From: Armatimonadota bacterium
GTDB taxonomy: Bacteria > Armatimonadota > Zipacnadia > Zipacnadales > UBA11051
DNA: 5,180 nt
NCBI GenBank assembly: GCA_030612305.1
Contig: JAUWOG010000217.1
Location: 1-5,180, forward strand
Reading direction: 5' to 3'
Part shown: one piece after another, positions 1 to 5,180 of the stretch
Position numbering within the stretch: position 1 is the first letter of the stretch
How the letters are laid out: each line of letters starts with the position of its first letter
Program-made: the position numbers and the translations under genes
The notes under the pieces: generated by a model
Database searches by the model: none
Told to the model about the DNA's origin: nothing
The model's input: only the letters and a program-made list of their open reading frames with translations

Positions 1-1080
1 AACTACCGCACCTACATCCTGCTGGCGCTGGTGCTCTTCTGGCTGGGTGTGATGCTGATGCGACGCGGTGCGTCCCCGGCCGTCACCATGTCCCGGGTGG
101 CTTGCCTCGGCGTCGGATTCGTCATGCCGCTGGTAGCGATGGAGGGGCTGTATCATGTCGGGGCCGGCATCGCGCAAACCGTGCAACCCGGCATGGAGTT
201 CCGCACCTATTTCGAGCAGCTCCTCTGGCTGGCGACGGCTCACGGCGGCGAGCCACTCACGCTGGCTAATGTGCCGACGTACGCATACCTGCTGGCGCAA
301 TGGGAATGTCCTGCCCTGGCGCTGCTTGTCATAGGCACGCTCGCCGCCGCAAAACGCCGGCGGATGGACGACTGGCTGGTGCTGAGCTTCTTCTGTCTGC
401 CGATGCTGCAGTGGTCGCTGCGGGCCGACGGCTATGCACGCCTCGCGGTGCTGAACCTGCCGATGTACGCATTGCTGGCCGGCTTCGGGTTCCGGACGCT
501 CGTGCCGAAGCGGGCCGGCAGCACACAGAGACTTCTCATCACCGCGGCCCTCGTCATCCTGATCGGAGCAGCAGTGCCTTACGCCGACCTGCCCATCTTG
601 CAGGCGAAGTCTCTCCACGGTCGCGCGCTGGCTCTGACTGTCGAGGCCGGCTCGAAACAGATCATAGACACGAATCCGGGCGTCGGCGTGGTGCATGAGG
701 AAATGTACAAGCTGGAGGATAACATCCGGCTCCCTGAGTTGCCTGACGAGGCGCTCAAGAGACTCCGCCAGGCCGGAGAGCATGGCGCGAAGTACCTCAT
801 CACCGACATGCAGCGCTTCGTCAGCGGTACGCGACTGATGAGTCTGCCCCGCTACCGGCACAGCGCCTGTCATGCCATCGAGACGCGCTGCCAGCCGATC
901 TGGGAAGCTCCCCACATGCAGGGGCTTTTCTTCCACTATTGTTTCGAGCACAACTGGGGCTTCGGCCGGACTTTGCAGCTCTATGATGCGTACCGCGAGA
1001 GCTCTGATTTCATCCGCATCTATCGTCTTGAGGACGCCATCGCGGCCCTGGAGCAAGCTGCAGAAGAAGGAAATCCGTAG
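1..1080 (+). CDS. Polytopic membrane protein, C-terminal part; probable GT-C (GT39/PMT-like) glycosyltransferase
   Basis: The frame is open from the first base, so the gene starts upstream; 359 residues are visible before the TAG stop. Hydrophobic segments suggest about six membrane helices at visible residues 5-20, 32-51, 101-117, 124-140, 146-164 and 177-193, with a basic loop (AKRRR, 117-121) fitting a cytoplasmic side. Residues 200-359 form a soluble tail. The pattern Arg-x-x-x-Tyr-Ala-Arg followed by a helix rich in Leu, Pro and Gly (141-164) resembles the late helices of lipid-linked-sugar glycosyltransferases of the GT-C fold (PMT/ArnT type), which act in the cytoplasmic membrane on polyprenyl-phosphate sugars. 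The catalytic acidic residues of that fold lie in the missing N-terminal part, so the activity cannot be checked. It could also be another polytopic protein of similar plan. The gene is certain, the family moderate. Ninety-one bases separate it from the next gene. Confidence 0.8.
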   Translation, partial: NYRTYILLALVLFWLGVMLMRRGASPAVTMSRVACLGVGFVMPLVAMEGLYHVGAGIAQTVQPGMEFRTYFEQLLWLATAHGGEPLTLANVPTYAYLLAQWECPALALLVIGTLAAAKRRRMDDWLVLSFFCLPMLQWSLRADGYARLAVLNLPMYALLAGFGFRTLVPKRAGSTQRLLITAALVILIGAAVPYADLPILQAKSLHGRALALTVEAGSKQIIDTNPGVGVVHEEMYKLEDNIRLPELPDEALKRLRQAGEHGAKYLITDMQRFVSGTRLMSLPRYRHSACHAIETRCQPIWEAPHMQGLFFHYCFEHNWGFGRTLQLYDAYRESSDFIRIYRLEDAIAALEQAAEEGNP

Positions 1081-1111
1081 GAGACTGCGGAAGAGACTCA
1101 ATACGAGATCT

Positions 1112-1134
1112 GTAGGGCAAGCTTCCAGCTTGCC
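1112..1134. repeat. REP-like palindrome: GTAG tetranucleotide plus 8-bp stem hairpin
   Basis: GTAG at 1112-1115 is followed directly by GGCAAGCT (1116-1123), a TCC loop (1124-1126) and AGCTTGCC (1127-1134), a perfect 8-bp stem. A GTAG or GGAG tetranucleotide directly 5' of a short hairpin is the known layout of REP elements mobilised by RAYT (REP-associated tyrosine) transposases. No T-run follows, so it is not a standard intrinsic terminator. Only one copy lies in this window, so membership in a dispersed family is inferred. It sits between two genes, where REPs usually occur. Confidence 0.55.
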
Positions 1135-1160
1135 GGCATTCGTTGCGCAGCATCACACCT

Positions 1161-1165
1161 GGAGG
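1161..1165 (+). promoter_or_regulatory. Ribosome binding site that fixes the isomerase start
   Basis: GGAGG lies six bases before the ATG at 1172. The reading frame stays open upstream to 872, which would add 100 residues, but those residues overlap the preceding membrane-protein gene in another frame, read through the REP-like hairpin and are not enzyme-like. The strong Shine-Dalgarno match supports 1172. Confidence 0.85.
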
Positions 1166-1171
1166 TCCAAG

Positions 1172-1954
1172 ATGAAACTGGGTTGTTCGACACTGCTCTT
1201 TGGCGGCTATGATCTGGACACCGCACTCGCCGGCATTGCGAAGGCGGGCTATGAGGCGATCGAATTGGTCTCAATCCCCGGCATGGGGGTGCACTACGAA
1301 CTGGACCAGCCGGACAGCTACTATGAGGAGATCAAGCAGAAGGTGGCCGACGCCGGTCTGGTCATCGAATCAGTGGGCATCGGCGGCGGTTTCCTGAGCG
1401 ACAACTGGGAGGCGCAGGTGGTGGCGGCGTCCAAGCTGGGTGCTCCCGCCATCACGACCTCTGCCGGTGGCTCAGCGGAGGACCGGGAAGCCCACTGGCC
1501 GGAGTTGATGAAGCACATCAAGTTCGCCAAGGGCTGCGCCCGCATCAAGGGGGTCAAGGTATCCTTCAAGCCGCATGTCCGTGGCGCGGTCAACAACCTC
1601 GCCTCCTCGAAGCGCTTCATGGAGGACTGCGACAGCGAATGGGTGGGCCTCAACATTGACAACACCCACCTGCAGCGCGAGGGCGATGACCCCGCCGCCG
1701 CGGTCAAAGAACTTGCCCCGTGGATCGTCACCGCCCGCATCCGCGACTTCAAGTCCGACGATTTCGGCATCGGCCCCGTCGAGAACCAGATCCCCGGCAA
1801 GGGCCAGAGCGACGTCAAGGCATACTACGACGCTTTGTGTGAGGTGCCGGGCCTAGAGTACGCGGTCGTCGAGATGGTCGGCTCGAAGGACTTCGAGCTT
1901 GCCGAGGTGCAGCGCGTCATCGAGGAGACTATCGCGGTGCTGAAGACGTACTAG
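1172..1954 (+). CDS. Sugar phosphate isomerase/epimerase (xylose isomerase-like TIM barrel)
   Basis: 260 residues, a normal length for the AP-endonuclease-2/xylose-isomerase-like barrel family (PF01261), which isomerises or epimerises sugars and cyclitols in the cytoplasm, usually with a divalent metal. The protein starts with a typical first strand (MKLGCSTLLFGGYDLDTAL) and second strand (GYEAIELV, 26-33). Later landmarks are GLNIDNTHL (159-167, with D163 and H166), the stretch PGKGQSDVKAYYDAL (208-222), typical of the C-terminal half, and VVEMVG (232-237, with E234). By motif alignment to D-tagatose 3-epimerase (metal ligands Glu, Asp, His, Glu), D163 and E234 are kept, but K133 (SFKPH) stands at the first Glu and R189 (ARIRD) at the His. 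The substrate is unknown. The strong ribosome binding site favours this start over the upstream open frame. A small membrane-protein gene follows after 35 bases, probably in one operon. Confidence 0.9.
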   Translation: MKLGCSTLLFGGYDLDTALAGIAKAGYEAIELVSIPGMGVHYELDQPDSYYEEIKQKVADAGLVIESVGIGGGFLSDNWEAQVVAASKLGAPAITTSAGGSAEDREAHWPELMKHIKFAKGCARIKGVKVSFKPHVRGAVNNLASSKRFMEDCDSEWVGLNIDNTHLQREGDDPAAAVKELAPWIVTARIRDFKSDDFGIGPVENQIPGKGQSDVKAYYDALCEVPGLEYAVVEMVGSKDFELAEVQRVIEETIAVLKTY

Positions 1955-1989
1955 AGCCGCGCCGAAGCACTGACAGAGAGAGCCGAGCG

Positions 1990-2295
1990 ATGGCAGGTGA
2001 TGACATTCAGCCCGTGCGACCACAGCCACCCCCTACGCCACCCAGCTTCCATGGCGAGGCTTTCCTGGTGCTGCTGATGTACTGGTTCGGCTATTTGCCC
2101 GGTCTCGTCATCAACCTCTACTTCCTCGACAAGGCCAATGCCTACTACCGTGCGACAGGGCACCAGGCCGGCGGCGTCGGCTGCCTGCGAGCGATGTTGT
2201 GGGTCTTCGCTGGCCTCGTGCTGCTTGCGATATTTGCGATCCTGGCGGCGATCCTGGTTCCGGTCCTCGTCAAAATCATTCGCGACGCCATCTGA
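1990..2295 (+). CDS. Small two-pass membrane protein of unknown function
   Basis: 101 residues. The first 20 are polar and proline-rich (including PQPPPTPPS). Residues 24-44 form a first hydrophobic segment with aromatic residues (around MYWFGYLPGLVINLYFL). A short polar loop follows (DKANAYYRATGHQAGGVG, 46-63), then a long second hydrophobic segment (about 66-94) and a short tail ending VKIIRDAI. I do not recognise a named family; the layout recalls small conserved membrane proteins of unknown role in environmental bacteria. Only a weak purine-rich stretch (GAGAG, 1976-1980) lies nine bases before the ATG. Support for coding comes from strand, the 35-base spacing after the isomerase, coherent hydrophobic segments and the absence of a better overlapping gene. 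An antisense frame over the same bases has low-complexity polar composition and looks like a shadow. Confidence 0.72.
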   Translation: MAGDDIQPVRPQPPPTPPSFHGEAFLVLLMYWFGYLPGLVINLYFLDKANAYYRATGHQAGGVGCLRAMLWVFAGLVLLAIFAILAAILVPVLVKIIRDAI

Positions 2296-2375
2296 ACTCC
2301 CGGTAGCTCGTTGCCATGACCGCAGTTTTCTACCATGGGGCGGCTGTACCATGATTACAAGGCGGCGATAGGACG
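2296..2375. other. 80-bp intergenic gap with no firm signal
   Basis: No convincing promoter hexamer pair, hairpin with T-run or other terminator is visible. TACCATG occurs twice (2331-2337 and 2347-2353), 16 bases apart, which may be chance. A six-codon frame (2351-2371, MITRRR) ends just before the hydrolase start. Confidence 0.4.
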
Positions 2376-4070
2376 ATGGATGCAACCGGCAACTTCAACA
2401 TGCTCGTCGAAGAGAACGTGCGCGTGGAGATGCGCGACGGCGTCGAGCTGAGTACCAACATCTTCCGGCCCGACGGCCCGGGCAGATTCCCCGCCATCGT
2501 GCACCGCACACCGTACGGCAAGAGCGCCGGCGGGGCAGAGAGGTTCGTACGCGCCGGCTATGTCTTCCTCAGCCAGGACGCACGCGGGCGCTATGAATCC
2601 GACGGCGAGTATGTCCTCTACACCGACGAGAGCAACCATGACGCCGAAGACGGCTATGACACGGTCGAGTGGGCCGCTGCTCAGGCGTGGTGTGACGGCA
2701 ATGTCGGCACGTGGGGGACGTCGTATCCGGCCTACATGCAGTGGCAGCTTGCGTCGCTGCGACCGCCGCACCTGAAGTGCATCTGCGCCTGCTCGATTCC
2801 GCTGGAGAATTGGGAGGTGGATTGGTGGGGGGCATTCAAGCCCGCGCGGCGCATCAAGTGGTGGCTGACGACTATTGCTCCGGACCTGCGCCGCCGTGCC
2901 GGTCTGCCTCCGCCACATACCCCGGTCGAGGCGCGCAAGATATTCGACGAGCTTGAGGCGTGCAACTGGATGCACTTCATGCCGTGGCTGAATTTCCCGG
3001 AACACCTGCCGCCGCCGCTGGACAGGTACGCCGAGGAGTGGCTGAAGGACCCCGGCTGCAAGCCGTGGAAATTCGCCGAGAAGCACGCCGAGATCGCGGT
3101 GCCCAGCCTCGACTTCTCCGGCTGGTACGACCACTGTGCCTCGATGATGCACCTGCCGGGGATGCAGGAGAACGCCCGCACGGAGCTCGCCCGGACACAG
3201 ACGAAGCTGATCATCGGGCCGTGGAATCACTCCGGGTCTGCGCCCAGGAAGGTCGGTGACGTGGACTTCGGGCCCAACGCCGAGCTGGACCGCGCGGGGA
3301 TGGAAATCGCCTGGTTCGACCGCCGGCTGAAGGGCATTGAGAATGATGTGGATCGCTGGCCGCCGTGCCGCTACTTCGTGATGGGCTCAGCGAAATGGAA
3401 GAGCGCTCCCACGTGGCCGCCGCCGGACATGGCTGAGCAGACTTTCTACCTGGGCAGCGACGGGGTGGCCAATCCCGTTGACAGCGCGGGAACACTGTCC
3501 GCCGATCCGCCGCAAGCCGACACGGCGGATACCTATACATACGATCCGCGCAATCCGGTGCCGACGCTCTGGGACGCGGCCTTCTTCACCGTTCCGCCCG
3601 ACCGCCGGCGCACCGAGCACCGCAGCGACATCCTCTACTACTGCAGCGAGCCGCTCACAGAGGACCTCGAGTTCGTGGGCTATCCGCAGGTGGTACTCTA
3701 CGCCGCTTCGTCGGCTCCGGACACCGACTTCTTCGCGCGTCTGGTGGACGAGCAGCCGGACGGCCCCGCGCGCGAAATAGCCTACGGACTGGTACGCGCC
3801 CGCCATCGCAATTCAATGGAACGCGAGGATTTCCTGACGCCCGGCGAGGTGACCGAATTCCGCATCAGGATGCACCCCACGGCGAATCACTTCCTGAAGG
3901 GCCATCGCATCAGGCTGGAGATTACCAGCAGCGACTTCCCGAACCACGATCGGAATCACAACACAGGGAAGAACGACCTCGCGGATACCGAACTCGTGCC
4001 CGCCACGCAGACCATAGCACACTCGCCGCAGTATCCATCGCGGCTTGTCGTCAACGTGGATAGTGAATAG
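2376..4070 (+). CDS. CocE/NonD family hydrolase (X-Pro dipeptidyl-peptidase S15-like serine hydrolase)
   Basis: 564 residues, the usual size for this family, and no signal peptide, so probably cytoplasmic. Family members cleave acyl esters or amides (cocaine esterase, glutaryl-7-ACA acylase, X-prolyl dipeptidyl peptidase); the substrate here is unknown. The N-terminal strand VRVEMRDGVELSTNIFRP (15-32) is the standard opening of the alpha/beta hydrolase domain. HRTPYGK (43-49) carries Y47, matching the oxyanion-hole Tyr44 of CocE. The nucleophile elbow is GTSYPA with S116; the acid is D252 (SGWYD); the histidine is H285 (GPWNH). These match the CocE triad Ser117/Asp259/His287 closely in position. 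Residues about 140-245 form the helical cap, and about 325-564 the C-terminal jelly-roll domain. The elbow has Ala119 where CocE has Gly. AGGA at 2370-2373 is only two bases from the ATG, unusually close; the next in-frame ATG (2400) has no visible site. The TAG stop lies in the left flanking repeat of the downstream element. Confidence 0.93.
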   Translation: MDATGNFNMLVEENVRVEMRDGVELSTNIFRPDGPGRFPAIVHRTPYGKSAGGAERFVRAGYVFLSQDARGRYESDGEYVLYTDESNHDAEDGYDTVEWAAAQAWCDGNVGTWGTSYPAYMQWQLASLRPPHLKCICACSIPLENWEVDWWGAFKPARRIKWWLTTIAPDLRRRAGLPPPHTPVEARKIFDELEACNWMHFMPWLNFPEHLPPPLDRYAEEWLKDPGCKPWKFAEKHAEIAVPSLDFSGWYDHCASMMHLPGMQENARTELARTQTKLIIGPWNHSGSAPRKVGDVDFGPNAELDRAGMEIAWFDRRLKGIENDVDRWPPCRYFVMGSAKWKSAPTWPPPDMAEQTFYLGSDGVANPVDSAGTLSADPPQADTADTYTYDPRNPVPTLWDAAFFTVPPDRRRTEHRSDILYYCSEPLTEDLEFVGYPQVVLYAASSAPDTDFFARLVDEQPDGPAREIAYGLVRARHRNSMEREDFLTPGEVTEFRIRMHPTANHFLKGHRIRLEITSSDFPNHDRNHNTGKNDLADTELVPATQTIAHSPQYPSRLVVNVDSE

Positions 4071-4071
4071 A
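4062..4071. repeat. Left direct repeat flanking the MITE-like element (putative target duplication)
   Basis: AGTGAATAGA differs at one base from AATGAATAGA at 4241-4250 and abuts the left inverted repeat. It spans the last codons and TAG stop (4068-4070) of the hydrolase gene. Confidence 0.65.
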
Positions 4072-4240
4072 GGGAACATCTGAAATCGTGATGGTTCTGC
4101 AGGAAGCGAGGCGGCGGGCGCTCGTGGAGGGAAACGCCAAAGGCAACGGCGAATGGCAAGGGCCGGCGCGGCAACGGCGAACGGCAACGGCTGTACGACG
4201 ATGGCAAGTGAGTAATACCATCACGATTTCAGATGCTGCC
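4072..4240. mobile_element. MITE-like non-autonomous element, 169 bp, with terminal inverted repeats
   Basis: The left end (4072-4095) and the reverse complement of the right end (4217-4240) match at 22 of 24 positions, including a perfect 19-bp inner block: CATCTGAAATCGTGATGGT at 4077-4095 and its complement at 4217-4235. Directly outside the ends lie AGTGAATAGA (4062-4071) and AATGAATAGA (4241-4250), a 9/10 direct repeat that looks like a target-site duplication. The interior (4096-4216) encodes no transposase and carries a degenerate repeat rich in GGCAACGGCGAA. This fits a small element moved in trans by an unseen transposase. Target duplications of 8-12 bp are known for IS4- and ISAs1-type elements, but I cannot assign a family. 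If transcribed, the ends could form a long stem around a loop of about 121 nt. The alternative is a local palindrome serving as a regulatory RNA hairpin. Confidence 0.72.
4142..4189. repeat. Imperfect internal direct repeat in the MITE-like element
   Basis: The 20-base unit at 4142-4161 recurs at 4170-4189 with 18 of 20 matches, a 28-bp period; both begin GGCAACGGCGAA. The sequence is simple in composition and may have arisen by slippage. Confidence 0.5.
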
Positions 4241-4250
4241 AATGAATAGA
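4241..4250. repeat. Right direct repeat flanking the MITE-like element (putative target duplication)
   Basis: AATGAATAGA abuts the right inverted repeat. The last eight bases (TGAATAGA) are identical to the left copy. It includes a second copy of the hydrolase stop-codon context, which suggests duplication on insertion. Confidence 0.65.
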
Positions 4251-4271
4251 CGTTCGCAACTATAGCTTCCT

Positions 4272-4277
4272 GGAGGG
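4272..4277 (+). promoter_or_regulatory. Ribosome binding site of the Gfo/Idh gene
   Basis: GGAGGG lies eight bases before the ATG at 4286. It is outside the MITE-like element, so the insertion left the translation start of this gene intact. Confidence 0.85.
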
Positions 4278-4285
4278 ACAATCAG

Positions 4286-5180
4286 ATGCTGAATGTTGGC
4301 GTTATTGGAATGCGCGGTATCGGCAATCAACATGCCGACTGCTATGCAAGCAGCGAACACGCGCAAGTCGTTGCCACCTGTGATCTTGTGCCGGAGCTTG
4401 CCGACGAGGCCGCCGCGCGCCTCGGCGTCAAGGCCTACTACGACATGAACGAGATGATCGGTAGTGAAGACCTCGACATCGTGGATGTCTCGACCGGCGG
4501 GGTCGAGAACGGCTCGGATCACTACGCGCCGGTGATGGCGGCGCTGAATGCCGGCAAACACGTGCTGTGCGAGAAGCCGATCAGCAACAACATCGTCGAG
4601 GCCCGCGAGATGGTGGCGACGGCCCGCAAGAATAACCTCTGCTTCGGCGTGAACCTGAACCACCGCTTCACGCCTGCCGCCTTCAAGGCCCACGACTGGC
4701 TGGAAGAGGGCCGCCTCGGCGAGGTCAACTTCATCAACATGGCGCTCTGGATCGGGAATCCGAAGGACGATGAGTTCTTCCACCTGCGCGCCCTGCACCC
4801 ACACTCGATTGATGTCATGCGCTATTTCTGCGGCTCCATCGAGTACGTGCAGGCGTTCCTGAAGCGTTCGGAGGGCCGCACCTGCTGGTCGAATGCCTCG
4901 ATCAACGTCAAGTTCGCAAGTGGCGTCATCGGCCATCTCACCGGCAGCTACGACATGACGACTTCCCACCCGATGGAACGCTGCGAGGTCGCCGGCACCA
5001 GGGGCCGCTTCGTCATTGACAACGTGTACGAAGACCTGACACTGTGGCTCCACGACGCCGAAGAGGTCACCAATATCCACAACTCGATCTTCGGCGGACT
5101 GACCGGCTTTGGGGATACCTTCCGGATGCGGATTCATCGTTTCTGCGAGCAGGTGGCCGAGGGTGCGGATCCGGGAGACA
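4286..5180 (+). CDS. Gfo/Idh/MocA family NAD(P)-dependent oxidoreductase (3' end outside the window)
   Basis: 298 codons are visible with no stop; family members usually have about 330-400 residues, so most of the protein is here. The enzymes oxidise or reduce hydroxyl groups of sugars, cyclitols or related compounds in the cytoplasm. The N-terminal Rossmann fold opens VGVIGMRGIGNQHA with the glycine motif G8-x-x-G11-x-G13, and the second strand ends at D33 (ATCDLVPE), the position that often sets NAD/NADP preference. EKP is at 96-98, with K97 the conserved substrate-side lysine. After it come GVNLNHRFTPA (121-131) and the alpha/beta substrate domain with LGEV (144-147). The usual DxGxH catalytic motif reads A169-L-H171-P-H173; the His and the following D176 (HSID) are kept, the Asp and Gly are not. 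The start has a strong ribosome binding site. The gap to the hydrolase gene is filled mostly by the MITE-like element. Substrate unknown. Confidence 0.92.
   Translation, partial: MLNVGVIGMRGIGNQHADCYASSEHAQVVATCDLVPELADEAAARLGVKAYYDMNEMIGSEDLDIVDVSTGGVENGSDHYAPVMAALNAGKHVLCEKPISNNIVEAREMVATARKNNLCFGVNLNHRFTPAAFKAHDWLEEGRLGEVNFINMALWIGNPKDDEFFHLRALHPHSIDVMRYFCGSIEYVQAFLKRSEGRTCWSNASINVKFASGVIGHLTGSYDMTTSHPMERCEVAGTRGRFVIDNVYEDLTLWLHDAEEVTNIHNSIFGGLTGFGDTFRMRIHRFCEQVAEGADPGD

Noticed and set aside
872..1171. A 100-residue N-terminal extension of the isomerase
   Set aside because: It overlaps the upstream membrane-protein gene, runs through the REP-like hairpin and is Arg/Ser-rich low complexity, whereas the ATG at 1172 has a strong ribosome binding site and starts with the canonical first barrel strand.
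2331..2353. TACCATG repeated 16 bases apart as an operator upstream of the hydrolase
   Set aside because: Seven-base repeats are expected by chance at this scale and there is no promoter pair or regulator gene nearby to support an operator.
2351..2371. Six-codon leader peptide (MITRRR) before the hydrolase gene
   Set aside because: It has no ribosome binding site of its own and no attenuator-like hairpins follow it.
2380..2382. Second ATG four bases after the hydrolase start
   Set aside because: It is out of frame with the hydrolase; the ATG at 2376 reads directly into the conserved family N-terminus.
2355..3230. Long antisense open frame (291 codons) opposite the hydrolase gene
   Set aside because: It lies opposite the catalytic half of an unmistakable CocE-type hydrolase and shows no domain motifs of its own.
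4072..4240. The inverted repeat as a rho-independent terminator
   Set aside because: The loop is about 121 nt, no T-run follows the right arm, and the abutting direct repeats fit an insertion better.
4091..4249. 52-codon open frame inside the MITE-like element (begins MVLQEARRRALVEG)
   Set aside because: There is no ribosome binding site, its composition follows the GGCAA repeats, and it spans the element's right inverted end; it is probably fortuitous.
4229..5137. Long antisense open frame (302 codons) opposite the oxidoreductase gene
   Set aside because: It mirrors a clear Gfo/Idh coding sequence with Rossmann and EKP motifs. Long antisense frames are common in GC-rich genes, and this one shows no recognisable fold.

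Overview
The window is bacterial, GC-rich (roughly 60% by eye) and densely coded. Every supported gene is on the + strand. The gene mix is an S15/CocE-type hydrolase, a xylose-isomerase-like TIM-barrel sugar-phosphate isomerase/epimerase, a Gfo/Idh/MocA oxidoreductase, a GT-C-like membrane protein and a tiny two-pass membrane protein. This is typical of carbohydrate-degrading environmental bacteria such as Armatimonadota or Planctomycetota and related uncultured lineages. That placement is inference from gene content; no marker gene is present.

Layout: (1) 1-1080, the C-terminal half of a polytopic membrane protein that looks like a GT-C/GT39-type glycosyltransferase. (2) 1081-1171, a 91-nt gap holding a REP-like hairpin preceded by GTAG, then a strong ribosome binding site. 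(3) 1172-1954, the sugar-phosphate isomerase/epimerase. (4) 1990-2295, a 101-aa membrane protein of unknown function. (5) 2376-4070, a complete CocE/NonD-family serine hydrolase with an intact Ser/Asp/His triad. (6) 4072-4240, a 169-bp MITE-like element with 24-bp terminal inverted repeats (22/24 matching) and a 10-bp direct repeat (9/10 matching) directly outside both ends. (7) 4286 to the window end, a Gfo/Idh/MocA oxidoreductase cut by the window edge.

The genes from 1172 onward lie close together on one strand and may be co-transcribed. The isomerase and the Gfo/Idh enzyme fit a sugar or cyclitol oxidation/isomerisation theme, and the CocE-type hydrolase could remove an acyl ester or amide group. 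No substrate can be named from sequence. The left flanking repeat of the MITE-like element contains the stop codon of the hydrolase gene. Removing the element and one repeat copy leaves only 36 nt between the hydrolase stop and the oxidoreductase start, so the insertion seems to have landed in a compact operon junction.

I see no CRISPR, tRNA, rRNA, defence system or clearly new multi-gene system. The items most worth a second look are the MITE-like element, the REP-like hairpin, and the substituted metal-ligand positions in the isomerase.
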